From assembly GCA_026004615.1 (NCBI GenBank), contig BPJM01000007.1, forward strand, positions 1 through 64,000: 64,000 bases of DNA, in the 5' to 3' direction. Under the pieces are notes generated by a model. It did no database searches. It worked only from the letters and a program-made list of their open reading frames with translations, and had not been told where the DNA came from. Shown here piece by piece: positions 18,349 through 29,076 of the stretch. Within the stretch, counting starts at the first letter, position 1, and each line of letters starts with the position of its first letter. A program made the translations under genes and the position numbers. The stretch comes from Planctomycetota bacterium. GTDB taxonomy: Bacteria; Planctomycetota; J058; J103.

Positions 18349-19353
18349 CTACTCTCCCATCCACGTATCCACGCCGATGGTCGAGCGCACCCCGACCTGG
18401 ATCGCGAAATCCTCCTCCGGCCCCTCCTCCTCCGGCTGAAAGATGACGTAGTAGTCGGTATGGGCCGGCTTCTCCATGTCCAGAATCCTGTGGATCCGCT
18501 TGATCGTGTCGAGGTCGACCTCCTCCTGCCGCATCGGGAGCTCGACCGTGAAGACGTGCCGCTTGTCCACCCACGGCATCTCGACCATGTCCTCGCCGAT
18601 CGTCGCGCCCTTCCAGTCCGGCCGCGCCACGATGCGGCGCACCTCCTCGTCCTCGATGGGATTTCCGTCGGCGTCCTTCTCCGGATACATGGGGAAGGGA
18701 CAGACCTGGATCCCCTCGAAGGGCCAGTAGTTCTCCCGGATGCGCGGCTCCACCCCGGTGAAGATCTTCAGGTAGATCTTGATCCCGCGCACGGTGCCGC
18801 GCAGCTGGTACAGCTCCACCGCCTTCCGGATGAGGTTGCGGCGCTTGAACTCGGGCCAGTCCTCTTCCAGCGTCATCGCGACCCAGGACCCCAGCCACGG
18901 CAGGAACCGGGCCGGCGTCTCGAGGGGATCGAAATAGGTATGCAGGTGATCGAGCTTCTGCCGGGTCTCGTTGAACAGGTGCTGGAAGATCCAGAGGAAC
19001 TCCCGCAGGAAGTTCCGCCCCGACAGGTCGCTCCGCTGGTAGATCGCCGGCAAGAACTCGATGGGCGAGAAATCGGCGACCTGCAGCTCGACCTGATACA
19101 GCTCGTTGGCCAGCTCCACCCGCTCGCCCGGATCGGGATACTGCCGCACCACACGGCCGCGGGGCGCTGCCTCGTGCTCGACGTAGCGGATACGGACCCG
19201 CTCCATCGGGAAGCCGGACAGCTCGAGGATCTTCAGCGCCTTGCGCAGCTCGTAGCCCTCCAGCGGCGGCATCGTCACCGCCCGCTCGGCGAGCTGCCGC
19301 TTGAGCTGCTCCAGCGCGCTCTCGCGCCGCGCCGCGCGCACCCCGTCTGCCAC
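18349..19353 (-). CDS. Baseplate wedge protein, gpI-type, with N-terminal PASTA-like domain
   Basis: 334 residues, GTG 19353. Residues about 28-90 resemble a PASTA domain (LKILELSGFP, GRVVRQYPDPGERVEL). The rest is the phage tail protein I / Afp12-like region: FLPAIYQRSD, RNFLREFLWIFQHLFN, DPLETPARFLPWLGSWVA, RRNLIRKAVELYQLRGTV. It should form part of the baseplate wedge together with the J-type protein upstream. PASTA domains usually bind muropeptides or beta-lactams, so their presence on a wedge protein is unusual and may be a cell-wall contact. A promoter with a dyad lies 114 bases upstream. Confidence 0.85.
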   Translation of the reverse strand: MADGVRAARRESALEQLKRQLAERAVTMPPLEGYELRKALKILELSGFPMERVRIRYVEHEAAPRGRVVRQYPDPGERVELANELYQVELQVADFSPIEFLPAIYQRSDLSGRNFLREFLWIFQHLFNETRQKLDHLHTYFDPLETPARFLPWLGSWVAMTLEEDWPEFKRRNLIRKAVELYQLRGTVRGIKIYLKIFTGVEPRIRENYWPFEGIQVCPFPMYPEKDADGNPIEDEEVRRIVARPDWKGATIGEDMVEMPWVDKRHVFTVELPMRQEEVDLDTIKRIHRILDMEKPAHTDYYVIFQPEEEGPEEDFAIQVGVRSTIGVDTWMGE

Positions 19354-19466
19354 GATCGGGCCTCCGAACCCTACTCGGGCCAGGCGAGGACCTCGCCGCC
19401 CGACGGGACTATCCTAACTGCCCTTGCTCCCAAGGACTTACGAACATCCGCTCCCGGATCGTTCCA

Positions 19467-19495
19467 AGTCTACATCCGGCCAGCCGGATTTGCAA
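19467..19495 (-). promoter_or_regulatory. Internal promoter with inverted repeat in its spacer
   Basis: On the minus strand TTGCAA (19490-19495), 17 bases, TAGACT (19467-19472). The spacer holds a perfect 7+7 inverted repeat, ATCCGGC-CA-GCCGGAT (19474-19489). The interval is locally AT-richer than its surroundings. It could give the gpI, fibre-like and signalling genes separate control from the rest of the particle genes. Confidence 0.5.
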
Positions 19496-19592
19496 ACCGC
19501 CCCCTAGCGCCCCGGAGCCGCGCTCCGAGCCCAGGCCCCGCCGGACCTCGCCCCGCCCACTCCCCCGGCGCCCACGCCGCGCCGGCCGGCCC

Positions 19593-22500
19593 TCACACGT
19601 AGACCTCCTTGGCGATCTCCGAGATCGTCACGTCCACTACGTGGATCAGCTCGTCCTCCGCCACCGTGACCTTCTCCACGAACGCCTTGCGGTCCTCATC
19701 GAACAGCCGCAGCCGTTCGACGTAGTCCACCCCGTTGACGGCCTCGATGACCTTGAGCAGCTCGCTCTTGACCAGCACCCGGCCGAACGGCCAGCCCTTG
19801 CCATCGGGGCCGCCCTGCAGGGGATGGGTGTACTTGCGGACCGCGTTCTCGATCTCCCGCTTGAGCGACTCCCCCTTCGGCCCCAGCGGCTTGAGCACGA
19901 CCTCGACGTCGACGGAGACCTCTACGTAGCGCGGCTTGGTCACGTTGAGCTTGGTCGTGATCAGCCGCCGCTCGTCCAGAAAATCCTTCACCCGCCGCAA
20001 CAGCTCCGGCGTCGGCAGCAGCTTCTGCGTGAGATCGGCGCCGTTGTCCCCGCCCTTCGGCACCACGATGACGCTCACCTCGCCGGGCCGCTTCGGGCTC
20101 GGCATGCAACGCGCACGGGCCACCGAGCCGGAAGCCCGCAGCGTCAGCCACTCGTAGTCCTCGGCCGTCACCGCGCGGTAGCGGTTCTTGATGACCTGCG
20201 GCCCGCGCATCTTCGCCTCTTCGATCGTCTCCTGATCGGCGCCACCGGTCGCGGGATAGGGGTTGTACACGCTGTCGATGTAGGCGATGGCCTGCCGCAA
20301 CACCACCAGCGACGAAGCGCCCACGTTACCGATGGTGCCGCCGCCGGTGCGATACTCCTCGGCGACGATGTTGTCGCTGCCCATGGGCGGAATCATGCCG
20401 CGCCGCCCGTCGCCGAAGCGGATCTCGCCCGTGATCGGATCCAGCACATAGTGGCGACTGCTGGGGCCGCTGTTGTAGAACGACTCCACCTCGTGCCAGC
20501 GCACCCAGACCTGCACGACGTTGCCGTTCTCATCCCGGACCTCGCGGATGGCGTCCTCGCCCTCCTCCTGCATGATCACCCGCGCATCGCGCCGGGTCGG
20601 CACCTCGTTCTCGCGGACCACGATCCTCTGGCCCTTGAGCACGGGGTAGCGGCTGAAGCGCACGGTCTGATCCGGCGTGCCGTCGGAGTAACCGAGCACC
20701 TCGTTGCGGATCGTCTCGGCGTTGACCGCCTCGACCGTGTTGAGCCGCAGATCGAGACACCAGGGCGCCTTGGAGTACGAGCCCATCTCGAGCCGGCCCC
20801 GGATCCAGTACAGCTCCCGGCCGAACTCGCGCTTGGGCTTCATGTCCTTGGGTCCGAGGAACTCGAGGCTGCCCGAGCGGGTGAAGTTGCGGGTGTTGTC
20901 GCGCGGGTTGATGTTGGTCCAGGTGTTGCCGTTCCAGTACTCCCAGACCACGCGCTGCGAGGGGCGCTTGGCGCGTTCGCGGCGCGCCGACATGCCCTCC
21001 TCGGGGAAAGGCTCATCGAGGAAGAGATCGGCGTCCGGCGCCTCCTCTTCCTCCTCCATCCGGAAGTACAACGTCACCGGCTTGTTGGGCAGTGCCTGGT
21101 CGAAGGCGAGGTAGATCGCCGGGTTCTCCTCCTTGTACGGCTCGAAGGGCTGCACCAGCCGGTGCTCGATGCGGATGGAGTCGGACTGGTCCTTGAAGTT
21201 GAAGTCGTTGTAGGTGACGAACTTCGTGACCGAATACGGCACCTGGGAGTACTTGAGCATGATCGAGCTGAACGACGGCGGCCGCAGCGGGTGCGGCTCC
21301 TTCCAGACCCAGTTGCCGTCCTCGATCTCGAACTTGCCCGGCTTGCCGTAGTTACCCTGCTCGATGCGTACCCGGATCCAGTAGTTCTCCTCCCCATTGA
21401 CCTCGGTCTTCTGCATGTCGTCGGGGCGGATGAAACTGACGTAGCCGCCGGTGGAGAACGCGTTCGTCGAGTCCTCGAAACCATGCGCGATGGGCTCCGC
21501 CGGTCCCAGTGGCGTCGTGGTCGCGATCTCCGTCCAGCGCCGTCCGTTCCAGTACTCCCACTTCAGCCGCAGGTCCGGCGAGGGATTGGGGGCGGCGATG
21601 GAGCTGGGGTCGGTGAGCTGGAACTCCAGCCGGATGCGCGAGTCCTCCCGCCCGAAACACTCCTCGCTGGCCACGTAGAAACAGTAGTCGAAGTCCGGAT
21701 CCTCACCGAACGGATAGAACGAGCGCGACACATCCAGCGGCAGGAAGATGCCCGGCCCCGTGTTCGCGATCGCGGCATCCGGTCCCACCCCGTCCTGGAG
21801 CACCATGGCGGAGACGATGACCGTGTCGATCAACGTCGCCTCGTCGCGCACCGGAACCTCGATCAACCGGGCCCGGATCCAATACGTGTCGTCCCCCGTC
21901 TCGCAGACATCCCCGCTCTCGATGTCCTCGATCGGCCCGGCGAAGGCGATCCCCTTCTTGGACTGGCTGAGCCGGCCCCCGGTCGCGGCGATGAGTTCAT
22001 CCTGCGGCAGCGTGACCGGCACCAGCTCCCGCCACCGCCGCCCGTTCCAGTACTCCCACTCCAGCAGATCGAGCGGGTTCTCCTCCTTGGCGTGGGGAAA
22101 GTCGAACACGATCTGGACGGTCGACACCTCCTTCAGCGCACTGAAGCGCTCGTCACCCAGGTAGAACATCCGCTCGATCTGCCGCCGTCCCTGGAAGACG
22201 TCGAAGCCATCCGAGGCGCCGATCTCGATGAAGGAGCTGTTGTCCGATACCTTGTCACGCTCGATGGAGTAGCAGTGCACCAGCCGCACGTTGGTGACGT
22301 ACAGCTCCTTCTCCGTCTCGAAGACGACCTGGGTACCGTCCTCCGTGGGCTCGGTCGCGACCTGCGTGCCCTTGGGAACCCAGACCCCGGTCTCCGCACC
22401 CTCGACCAGCTGAAAGGTCAGCTGCGTCGTCGCCGGCTGCGGCGGGCGGAGCTTGATGCCGATCAGGTCGAGCAGCGTCACGTAGACCTTGTCCGGCACC

Positions 22501-22679
22501 TTGTTGAGCCGGTAGAGAATCATCTCGGTCATCCACGCGAACAGCTCGATCAGCGTGATGCCCGGATCGCTGGGATTGTAGTTCGTCCAGTCCGGACAGT
22601 ACTGCGGGATGAGCCGGATCGCCTCCTCGACGATGTCGTCGAAGGTCCGATCGTCGAGATTCGGGGTCGGTAGCGCCAT
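19593..22679 (-). CDS. Baseplate J-like protein
   Basis: 1028 residues, ATG 22679. The N-terminus NYNPSDPGITLIELFAWMTE is the hallmark of large baseplate-assembly proteins of the gpJ / Afp11 / gp6 type. The middle has repeated beta segments with WEYWNGRRW(R/T)E occurring three times plus VVWEYWNGNTW, each probably a small beta module. The C-terminal third is the core J region (GNVGASSLVVLRQAIAYIDS, NPYPATGGADQETIEEAK, KNRYRAVTAEDYEWL). It forms the wedge with gp25 and gpI. The size is on the long side because of the repeated modules. Confidence 0.92.
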   Translation of the reverse strand: MALPTPNLDDRTFDDIVEEAIRLIPQYCPDWTNYNPSDPGITLIELFAWMTEMILYRLNKVPDKVYVTLLDLIGIKLRPPQPATTQLTFQLVEGAETGVWVPKGTQVATEPTEDGTQVVFETEKELYVTNVRLVHCYSIERDKVSDNSSFIEIGASDGFDVFQGRRQIERMFYLGDERFSALKEVSTVQIVFDFPHAKEENPLDLLEWEYWNGRRWRELVPVTLPQDELIAATGGRLSQSKKGIAFAGPIEDIESGDVCETGDDTYWIRARLIEVPVRDEATLIDTVIVSAMVLQDGVGPDAAIANTGPGIFLPLDVSRSFYPFGEDPDFDYCFYVASEECFGREDSRIRLEFQLTDPSSIAAPNPSPDLRLKWEYWNGRRWTEIATTTPLGPAEPIAHGFEDSTNAFSTGGYVSFIRPDDMQKTEVNGEENYWIRVRIEQGNYGKPGKFEIEDGNWVWKEPHPLRPPSFSSIMLKYSQVPYSVTKFVTYNDFNFKDQSDSIRIEHRLVQPFEPYKEENPAIYLAFDQALPNKPVTLYFRMEEEEEAPDADLFLDEPFPEEGMSARRERAKRPSQRVVWEYWNGNTWTNINPRDNTRNFTRSGSLEFLGPKDMKPKREFGRELYWIRGRLEMGSYSKAPWCLDLRLNTVEAVNAETIRNEVLGYSDGTPDQTVRFSRYPVLKGQRIVVRENEVPTRRDARVIMQEEGEDAIREVRDENGNVVQVWVRWHEVESFYNSGPSSRHYVLDPITGEIRFGDGRRGMIPPMGSDNIVAEEYRTGGGTIGNVGASSLVVLRQAIAYIDSVYNPYPATGGADQETIEEAKMRGPQVIKNRYRAVTAEDYEWLTLRASGSVARARCMPSPKRPGEVSVIVVPKGGDNGADLTQKLLPTPELLRRVKDFLDERRLITTKLNVTKPRYVEVSVDVEVVLKPLGPKGESLKREIENAVRKYTHPLQGGPDGKGWPFGRVLVKSELLKVIEAVNGVDYVERLRLFDEDRKAFVEKVTVAEDELIHVVDVTISEIAKEVYV

Positions 22680-22880
22680 GACGTCACGTCTCTCTACTCT
22701 TCTGCCTCAGCGCGCGGCCTCGGGCCACGAGACCGGCTCGCGCATCCCGGGGCCACGCCCCCAACGCTGGCAAGCCCCCCCACCGCCACCAGCGGCGCGG
22801 CACCCGCGAGCCCCCGCGCGCGCTCCGCGTGTGGCCACCGCGCAGCGGCCGCCGCCACGCCGCGGTGCCGTCCCGCGCCG

Positions 22881-23291
22881 CTACTGGCTCTCCTTCTGAA
22901 GGTAGAACGGATAGACCATGTTGAACACGTTGTTGGTCGAGATCACCCGATACTGCACCTTGACCGTGACCTTCGTCTCCTCGTACGGATCCGTCTCCGT
23001 CTCCACCGTCACGTCCTGCACCCGGGGCTCCCAGCGCCGGATCGCCTCCTCGACGTAGGCGCGGATCAGCCCATGGGTGTTGGCGTTGTTCGGCGCGAAG
23101 ATCAGGTCGTGGATCTGGCAGCCGAAGTCCGGCCGCATCACGCGCTCGCCGAGCGCGGTGCCCAGGATGATCAGGATCGACTCGTAGATGCTGTCCTCGG
23201 CCTGGCTCATCGCCACGCCACGACGGCGGTCCACATCGATCGGGAACTTCCAGCCGACTCCGAGGAACGGCTTCTTCTTGCCGGCTGCCAT
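22881..23291 (-). CDS. gp25/gpW-like baseplate protein
   Basis: 136 residues. It contains the gp25 core: GVGWKFPIDVD, SIYESILIILGTALGERVMRPDFGC and LIRAYVEEAIRRWEPRV. This is the short sheath-initiating baseplate wedge subunit found in all contractile tails (Afp9, TssE). ATG 23291 follows GGAGAGGGAGA. It lies between the J gene (201 bases downstream) and the LysM gene (291 bases upstream). That upstream gap is where the spike gene normally sits, and it is empty here. Confidence 0.92.
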   Translation of the reverse strand: MAAGKKKPFLGVGWKFPIDVDRRRGVAMSQAEDSIYESILIILGTALGERVMRPDFGCQIHDLIFAPNNANTHGLIRAYVEEAIRRWEPRVQDVTVETETDPYEETKVTVKVQYRVISTNNVFNMVYPFYLQKESQ

Positions 23292-23582
23292 CTCCCTCTC
23301 CGCTCCCTCGATGGAGGGTCATGCTAACGAGGGCGGGCGGGGGCCGCAAGAGCCGCTGCGCGGCCCCGACCTGCCGCCCCGGCAAGCCCCCTTCCCACCT
23401 GCAGGCCAGGGTCCGCCAGGTCCCCGCGCGGCGTCCTCGGATCGCCTCCCCGGCGCCGCGGCGAACCCGGCCCGCCTCGGGCCGCGGCCGGCAAACGCGA
23501 CGGCGCGAGGGCACCCGTCTGCCGGATACCCCCGCGCCGTGGGCCGAGGATGGCGCGCGTTCGTCTCGCCCAGGCCGCAACG

Positions 23583-24215
23583 CTACACGATCGGGGGGAT
23601 GATCAGCTCCGTGCCGGGCTCCAGGTGCATCGGATCATCGATGCCGTTGGCGTCCGCGATCACGCGCCACAGGCTCGGATCATCGTACTCCTTGCCCGCG
23701 ATCCAGCTCAGGGTATCCCCCTGCTTGACCACCCGGCGCTTGGTGTGGTCCGCAGAGTGCAGCGGCTTGAACTGGCGCTGCTCCTCCGGCGGCGTGAACT
23801 CCTTCCACACCGTGTTGACGATGGCCCGCACCGGCGTGCCGTTGTCCAGGAACAGCGTGTACCGCACGCTGATGCTCTCCAGCACGCCCTTGAACGCCAG
23901 GCCATCGCCCCACACCAGCCGCGCGATCGGCGGCCGGTGCAGCTCCTGATGCACCAGGCCATACTTCTCGATCTTGTCGATGTCCTCGCGGACGTTCTTG
24001 CCCTCTTCGTAACCGTCGCAGAACAGCTCGATGTACAGCCGGTAGGGCTCGCCCGTGGTGAACTCCAGGTGCGGCGCGTCATAGCCCTGGAGCTCATGGT
24101 GATGCCATGGGATCTGCCGGCTGATGGTGTACTCCGACGGGTTGAACTGCACCTCGATGTCGGGGAGGATGTTCTCCCCATCGATGCACTTGATCGTCAG
24201 TCTGGCGAGACTCAT
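23583..24215 (-). CDS. LysM-containing tube/hub protein, Afp7-like
   Basis: 210 residues. The N-terminal part (IEVQFNPSEYTISRQIPWHH...LEFTTGEPYRLYIELFCDGY) is typical of CIS tube-to-spike adaptor proteins. The C-terminal LysM (about 160-208) reads VVKQGDTLSWIAGKEY and GTELIIP. In relatives this protein joins the tube to the spike. Start ATG 24215 overlaps no other gene; the large DUF4157 gene ends 108 bases upstream. Confidence 0.9.
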   Translation of the reverse strand: MSLARLTIKCIDGENILPDIEVQFNPSEYTISRQIPWHHHELQGYDAPHLEFTTGEPYRLYIELFCDGYEEGKNVREDIDKIEKYGLVHQELHRPPIARLVWGDGLAFKGVLESISVRYTLFLDNGTPVRAIVNTVWKEFTPPEEQRQFKPLHSADHTKRRVVKQGDTLSWIAGKEYDDPSLWRVIADANGIDDPMHLEPGTELIIPPIV

Positions 24216-24323
24216 GCTGGCCTCCCTGCCCTCGCGACCTCAAGCCCCCAAACCACTGCTTCCCGGCTGCTCGTGCCCGCTCGATCCGGCACGCCGCCGG
24301 ATCCCGCAGCTCGCCCCGACACG

Positions 24324-27300
24324 CTACCAGCCCCCGATCCGCTCGCGCTCCAGCTCCAGCTCCTTCCTGATCCGGTGGTAGACCTGGTAGACGAGCTGGT
24401 TGATGTCCGGTGCCGGCGCCTGGGGCTTGCGCGCCTTCTCCAGCTTGCCGAACCACTCACCGACCTCGCCCAGCGCCTTCTTGATGTTCGAGACCCAGCC
24501 GAACAGCCCCTTGCGCGCCACCGGGCCCTCGCCGAGCCCCAGCGCCAGCAGCTGCTCCAGCGCCGCGCCCTCGGCCGAGGCCGTCCGCGGCGCGCCGCTG
24601 CCGGTCATGGTCATCGCCATGCGCGGGGCCCGCCGCTGGCGCGGCTCGCGGGCAAGGCGCAGTACCTCCCGCTCGACGGCCGCCTCGAGCGCACGCCGCT
24701 CCTCGCGCCGCCGCACCCCGGGCGGCGCCTGCCGCCGCACCACCGCCGGTGTGCTCCGCACCGCTGCCGGCGCGGCCGCAGCCCCGTCGCCATCCGGCCG
24801 CGCGGCCGCAACCGGCGCCACCACAGCCATCGGCTCCGCCGCCGGGCGCGCCGCCTCGCGCTGCTCCTGCTGGCCCGGCTCCTGCACCGCCAGCATCCAG
24901 GCGGTGCCGATCGGGACCCGCAGCCCCATCTGGAAGGCCCGCTGCGCCTCCCAGGCCGCAAAGCGGTTGCGCGCGATCACCGCGCTCGCGCGCTCCACAT
25001 CCAGCCCGGTGCGCACCGCCGCCGGCAGCTCGAAGCCCCGCGCCTGCGGCCGCCGCGCCACCCGCTGGCGGAAGTCCTCCGACAGCAGCACATCCGCGCC
25101 CAGCCCGCCGAAGGTCCGGACCTCGGTCCGCGCCGGCTCGTAACGCCCGCGCACGTGCAGCCCGTACGCATCGACCGTCACCTCGCCGGGCAGCTGCTCG
25201 ACCGCGACCACCGGCGCCCGGCGCCGGCCCGGCTTCGCGCTCGGCTGGCCCTGCGGCCGCCGCTCGCGCGGCACCAGCTCGTAGTCGGCCTCCGTCCGCA
25301 CGCGCTCGACGTCGGTCAGGCGCAACCTCCCGGCCACGCGCCGGGCCTCGACCGCCGTATACCGCGCCCGCAGCTCGACGGTCACCTCGCGCCGCTCGCC
25401 GCCCTGCTCCGGCATCCCCCAGAACAGCGCCTGCACCGGCACCTCGAAGTGCCGCGTCACGAACTCCAGCGCCTGCTCCCGGCGGCGCTCCACCCCCCGC
25501 GCCACCAGCGCGGTGCGGCCGCTCAGCTGCGAGGTGAGATCGATCGGCACCGCCGCCGCAGTGCGCGCGCGCTCGGCCAGCTCCTCGATCTCACCGCGGA
25601 ACTGCACCAGCGCGTAGTCGAAGCCCAGCTCCAGACGCCGCTCCGCCGCACCCAACTCCAGGCCGATCGGCTGTCCCCCGACCCGGGTCGCCACCCCGCT
25701 ACCCTGCCAGCCGTCCAGGCGGAAGCGGTCCTCGAACCGGCCGTAGATCTGCTGCGGCACCATGCCGTACACGACCCCGGGCCGCGCCGCCGGCGGACCG
25801 GCGACCGCCCCCGCACGCTCCGCTGCGCGTGCGGCAAGCTCGCCCGGCGCGCTCACCGGATCGACGAACCGCGCGATCGCCCCGTACGGCCGCCGCACGT
25901 GCGCCAGCTCGTGCGCCAGCATCGCCACGCCCTCGGGCGTGCCAGGCTGGTAGGCGCCGCGCGCGAAGTAGACGTCCCTGCCCATCACCAGCGCCGGCGT
26001 CCGGAAACGGCGCGCCAGCGCGTCGGCGCGGTCCCCGGTGTGCACGCGCACCGACCTGAGCAGCTCGCGCCCGAACAGGGGCTCCAGCTGAACGGCCACG
26101 TCCGAGGGCAGCGGCCGGCCGCGCCCGGCAACCGCCGCCCCCACCCGCAGCGCTTCCCCGGCGAGCCATGCCTCCGGGCGGCCGTAGACCACCTCCAGGC
26201 GCGGCGCGGCGCGGCGCGCCCCCGCCACCGGAGCTGCGGCGGCCACCGGGATGCCCCGCATCCCGAGCAGCCGCTCCGCCAGCCCACCGGCATAGCGGTC
26301 CTCGACCGCCGCGACCTCCCGGCTCAACCGCTCGTAGCGCCGGCGCGCCGCCCGCGCCGCCCCGCGCAGCCGCTGGAGCGTGCGGCCGAGTGCGGCCGCC
26401 GGCGCGAAGCCGGCGCCGTCGAACGAGCCCGCCGTCCAGCTCGGCCCCGCCGCCGGTAGCGCCAGCTCGAAGCCGCCCACCCCCGGCACCGCGCCTCCGG
26501 TCAGCCGTACCAGCCCCAGCGGCGCCAGGTCGGCGCCCGCCACCTGCCGCGCCGCCCCCAGGCGGCCGCCCGCTGCGCCGACCGCGCGCCCGCCCGCAAA
26601 CGCCGGCAGCCGGAACGCCCCCAGCGCCCCGAGCGCCAGCCCCGGACTCTCGGCAGCGCGATAGTACTTCTCGAACGGCGCCGGACGAACCTGCCCGTCG
26701 CCGCCGCCAGCACCTGCCGCCACCAGCCCGGCCGCATGGGTCCCCAGCCAGCGGCGCCGCCGGACGCCACCGCGCGCGCGCACCGGAGGCACGCCCACCG
26801 CCAGTCCGCCCGCAGCAGCACCGAGCCCGAGCAGAGCGCCGGCCGCAGGCGCGGGGCCGAACCCGACCGCCGCCAGCGCCGGACCGCCCACCAACAGCGG
26901 CAGCGCGCGCCCGAGCGCCGCCGCCAGCTCCGGGGAGAGCAGCGCCGGCGCCGGCGCCGGCGCCGCCAGGCGCTCGCGAGCGGCGCTCGGGGTGACCCGG
27001 ATGGACGCCGCCGGCGCCAGGCCCGGCGCGCGGTGGCGCCAGCCCGCCGGCATGCCGCCGGTCCCCGCCTGTATCACCGGCCGTACGAGCCCGATCCCCG
27101 CTCCCGCTGCCCCTGGCTCCGCTGCCACCGCTCCGCCCGCCGCCACCGCACCCGCAGGCAGGAACGCGAAGGCGGGCAGGCCCAGCGCCAGCGTGGTCAT
27201 CGGAGGCCCCAGCACCTCCCGCCGCTCGATCCGCACCACCCCGAAGTCATCGATGGAGAAGCCCGCGCTGCCCTGCGCGGCCGGCATCCCCGCGCCGAGC

Positions 27301-29076
27301 AGGCCCCGCACCGGCGCCGGCACCGGGCCCGCCAGGCCGACCACCCGCGGCGTCGCCAGCGCCGCCCGCCCCAGCAGCAGACTGCCCGCCGGGTCGAACC
27401 CCGGCAGCGACGCCAGCGCCGACCGCGGCAGCTCGACCGGACCCCGGTAGCGGGGCACGCCAAAGGCGTCCGCGGCCGTCACCACCAGCCGCACCGGCCG
27501 CTGCCCGCCGCTCGCCCCCGCTCCGGCGCGCAGCGGCAGGCCGACCAGCCGCGTCCACTCGCCCGCCGAGGCCGCAGCGAGTAGGCTCGCACCGCCCGCT
27601 GCCACCGCTCGCCCGCCGAGCACCCGCTCCAGCGCCCGCGAGGCGGCGGCATGCCGCCGCCCCTCGGCGAGCCCCGCGTAGCCGAGTGCCAGGTGCGCCA
27701 TCCCCGCCCACCTAGGGGCAAGCGCGCCGAACAGCCCCGACCACGCTGGCACCGGGGAGGGCTGGACCGCCCCGCCATGCGCGAGCGCCGCCCCGGACCA
27801 GGGACCCGATCCCGCAGCCGCCAGGCCGGCCACCGCCGGCGCGATGGCCGCGAAGCCGGCCCGCATCCAGGCCGCACCCGAGGCCCGAGCGGCCACCAGG
27901 GCCGGCAGCGCAGGCAGCCGCGCCCCGAAACCGAGCCCCGCTCCGCCTCCCGGCACCCCCGCCGCCAGCGCCGGCGGCACCGAGGCGCTGAACGCGTACT
28001 GTCCGGCACGCCGCGCCGGCCGCACGACCTCCAGGCCGCCGAGCCCCAGCGCCCCGCCCGGCAGCTCCAGGCCCTCCACCCCGAGCTGGACGCCCGCCAG
28101 GGCGCCGCCGCCGATCTCGCCGGCGGCCTCGGCGGCCAGCGCCACCACGAGCTCCGGCACCTCGGCGATCAGCTTGGCGTACATCGGCCTGGCACTGCCT
28201 TGCTGCAGCGCCAGGTCGATCCCCAGTGCGCGCGCCAGCAGCCTCGAGCCGGCGCTCTCCACACCGTCCTCGGCGAGCACCCCGCCGAGGATCGTCGCCA
28301 GCAGCCCCAAGCGCCGGTCGAGGTGATGCAGCCGCTCGCCGAGCCCCAGGCCGTCGCTCAGACGCTCGAGCACCGCCAGATTGGCGCGCGTGAGCCGCGC
28401 CTGCACCGCGGCGAACAGCCGCTCCCCGGAGCCGAGCGTGCCGGGCTGGAACGCCGCCGCCTCGGTGCCGGCGTGCCCCAGCTCCAGCCCCCCCTCCCAG
28501 CGCCGCCACAGCCGCTCGGCGAACGCCGCGCGCCCGTCCTGCTCCGGCGCCGGCGCGCTCGGCGGGGCCTGCGCCTGCTTGATCGCCGCGAGCGCCTCGT
28601 CCAGCTCGGCGAGCGTGCGCCCCAGCACGTGCCCGGCCAGCACCCCCGAGCCCGCCAGCGCCGCGATACTCTCGACGACCGCCGCCTCGTCGGTCGCGTC
28701 CGCGCTCTGCTCCGCCAGCCGGCGGACCAGCTCCTCGACCGTCTCGCGGACCCGCTCCCGGATCGCCGCGCGCACGCGCGCCGCCGGCACCCCCCGCCAC
28801 CAGGCGGTCGAGCGCGCGCAACACGCGCCCCAACTCGACTGGCTCCGCCCGCCGCGCCGCCTGCAGCAGCGCTCCGGCTGCCTGCGCGGCCGCGCGCGGG
28901 GAATCCTCCGCAGCCGCCGCCAGCTCCGCCAGCAGCCGCCGCAGCTCCTCGCCGAGCGGCATCCCGGCCGCCTGTTGCCGCGCGGCCGCGGCCACCAGCC
29001 GCGCTCTGAGGCCGAGCAGGCGGCGACGCGCCGTCTCGAGCTGGTGGGGAGTCCACACGGTGGAGGCTTGCACCAT
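24324..29076 (-). CDS. Large eCIS DUF4157 (metalloprotease-like) protein, one frameshift
   Basis: About 1580 residues once a one-base break near 28790 (at a CCCCCC run) is joined. Start ATG 29076 (MVQASTVWTPHQLETARRRL) lies 7 bases after AGGAG. An N-terminal helical region (about 1-300) is followed by some 600 residues of Ala/Gly-rich low-complexity sequence, then the DUF4157 domain (about 1000-1080) with SVRVHTGDRADALARRF, GRDVYFARGAYQPGTPEG and the zinc motif HELAH. DUF4157 is the domain named the eCIS core domain. The C-terminal helical region ends YHRIRKELELERERIGGW. It may be a cargo, a processing peptidase, or a tape-measure-like component given its size and place between coiled-coil and LysM genes. 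Confidence 0.8.

Noticed and set aside
16891..19602. Plus-strand 903-codon open frame
   Set aside because: It lies opposite the 16594-18246 and gpI genes, whose minus-strand products carry clear domains; its own composition is His/Arg/Leu-rich with no motif.
19641..22673. Plus-strand 1010-codon open frame
   Set aside because: Antisense shadow of the baseplate J gene; high GC third positions keep it open.
23550..26459. Plus-strand 969-codon open frame
   Set aside because: Antisense to the LysM and DUF4157 genes, rich in Arg, Pro and His without any recognisable fold.
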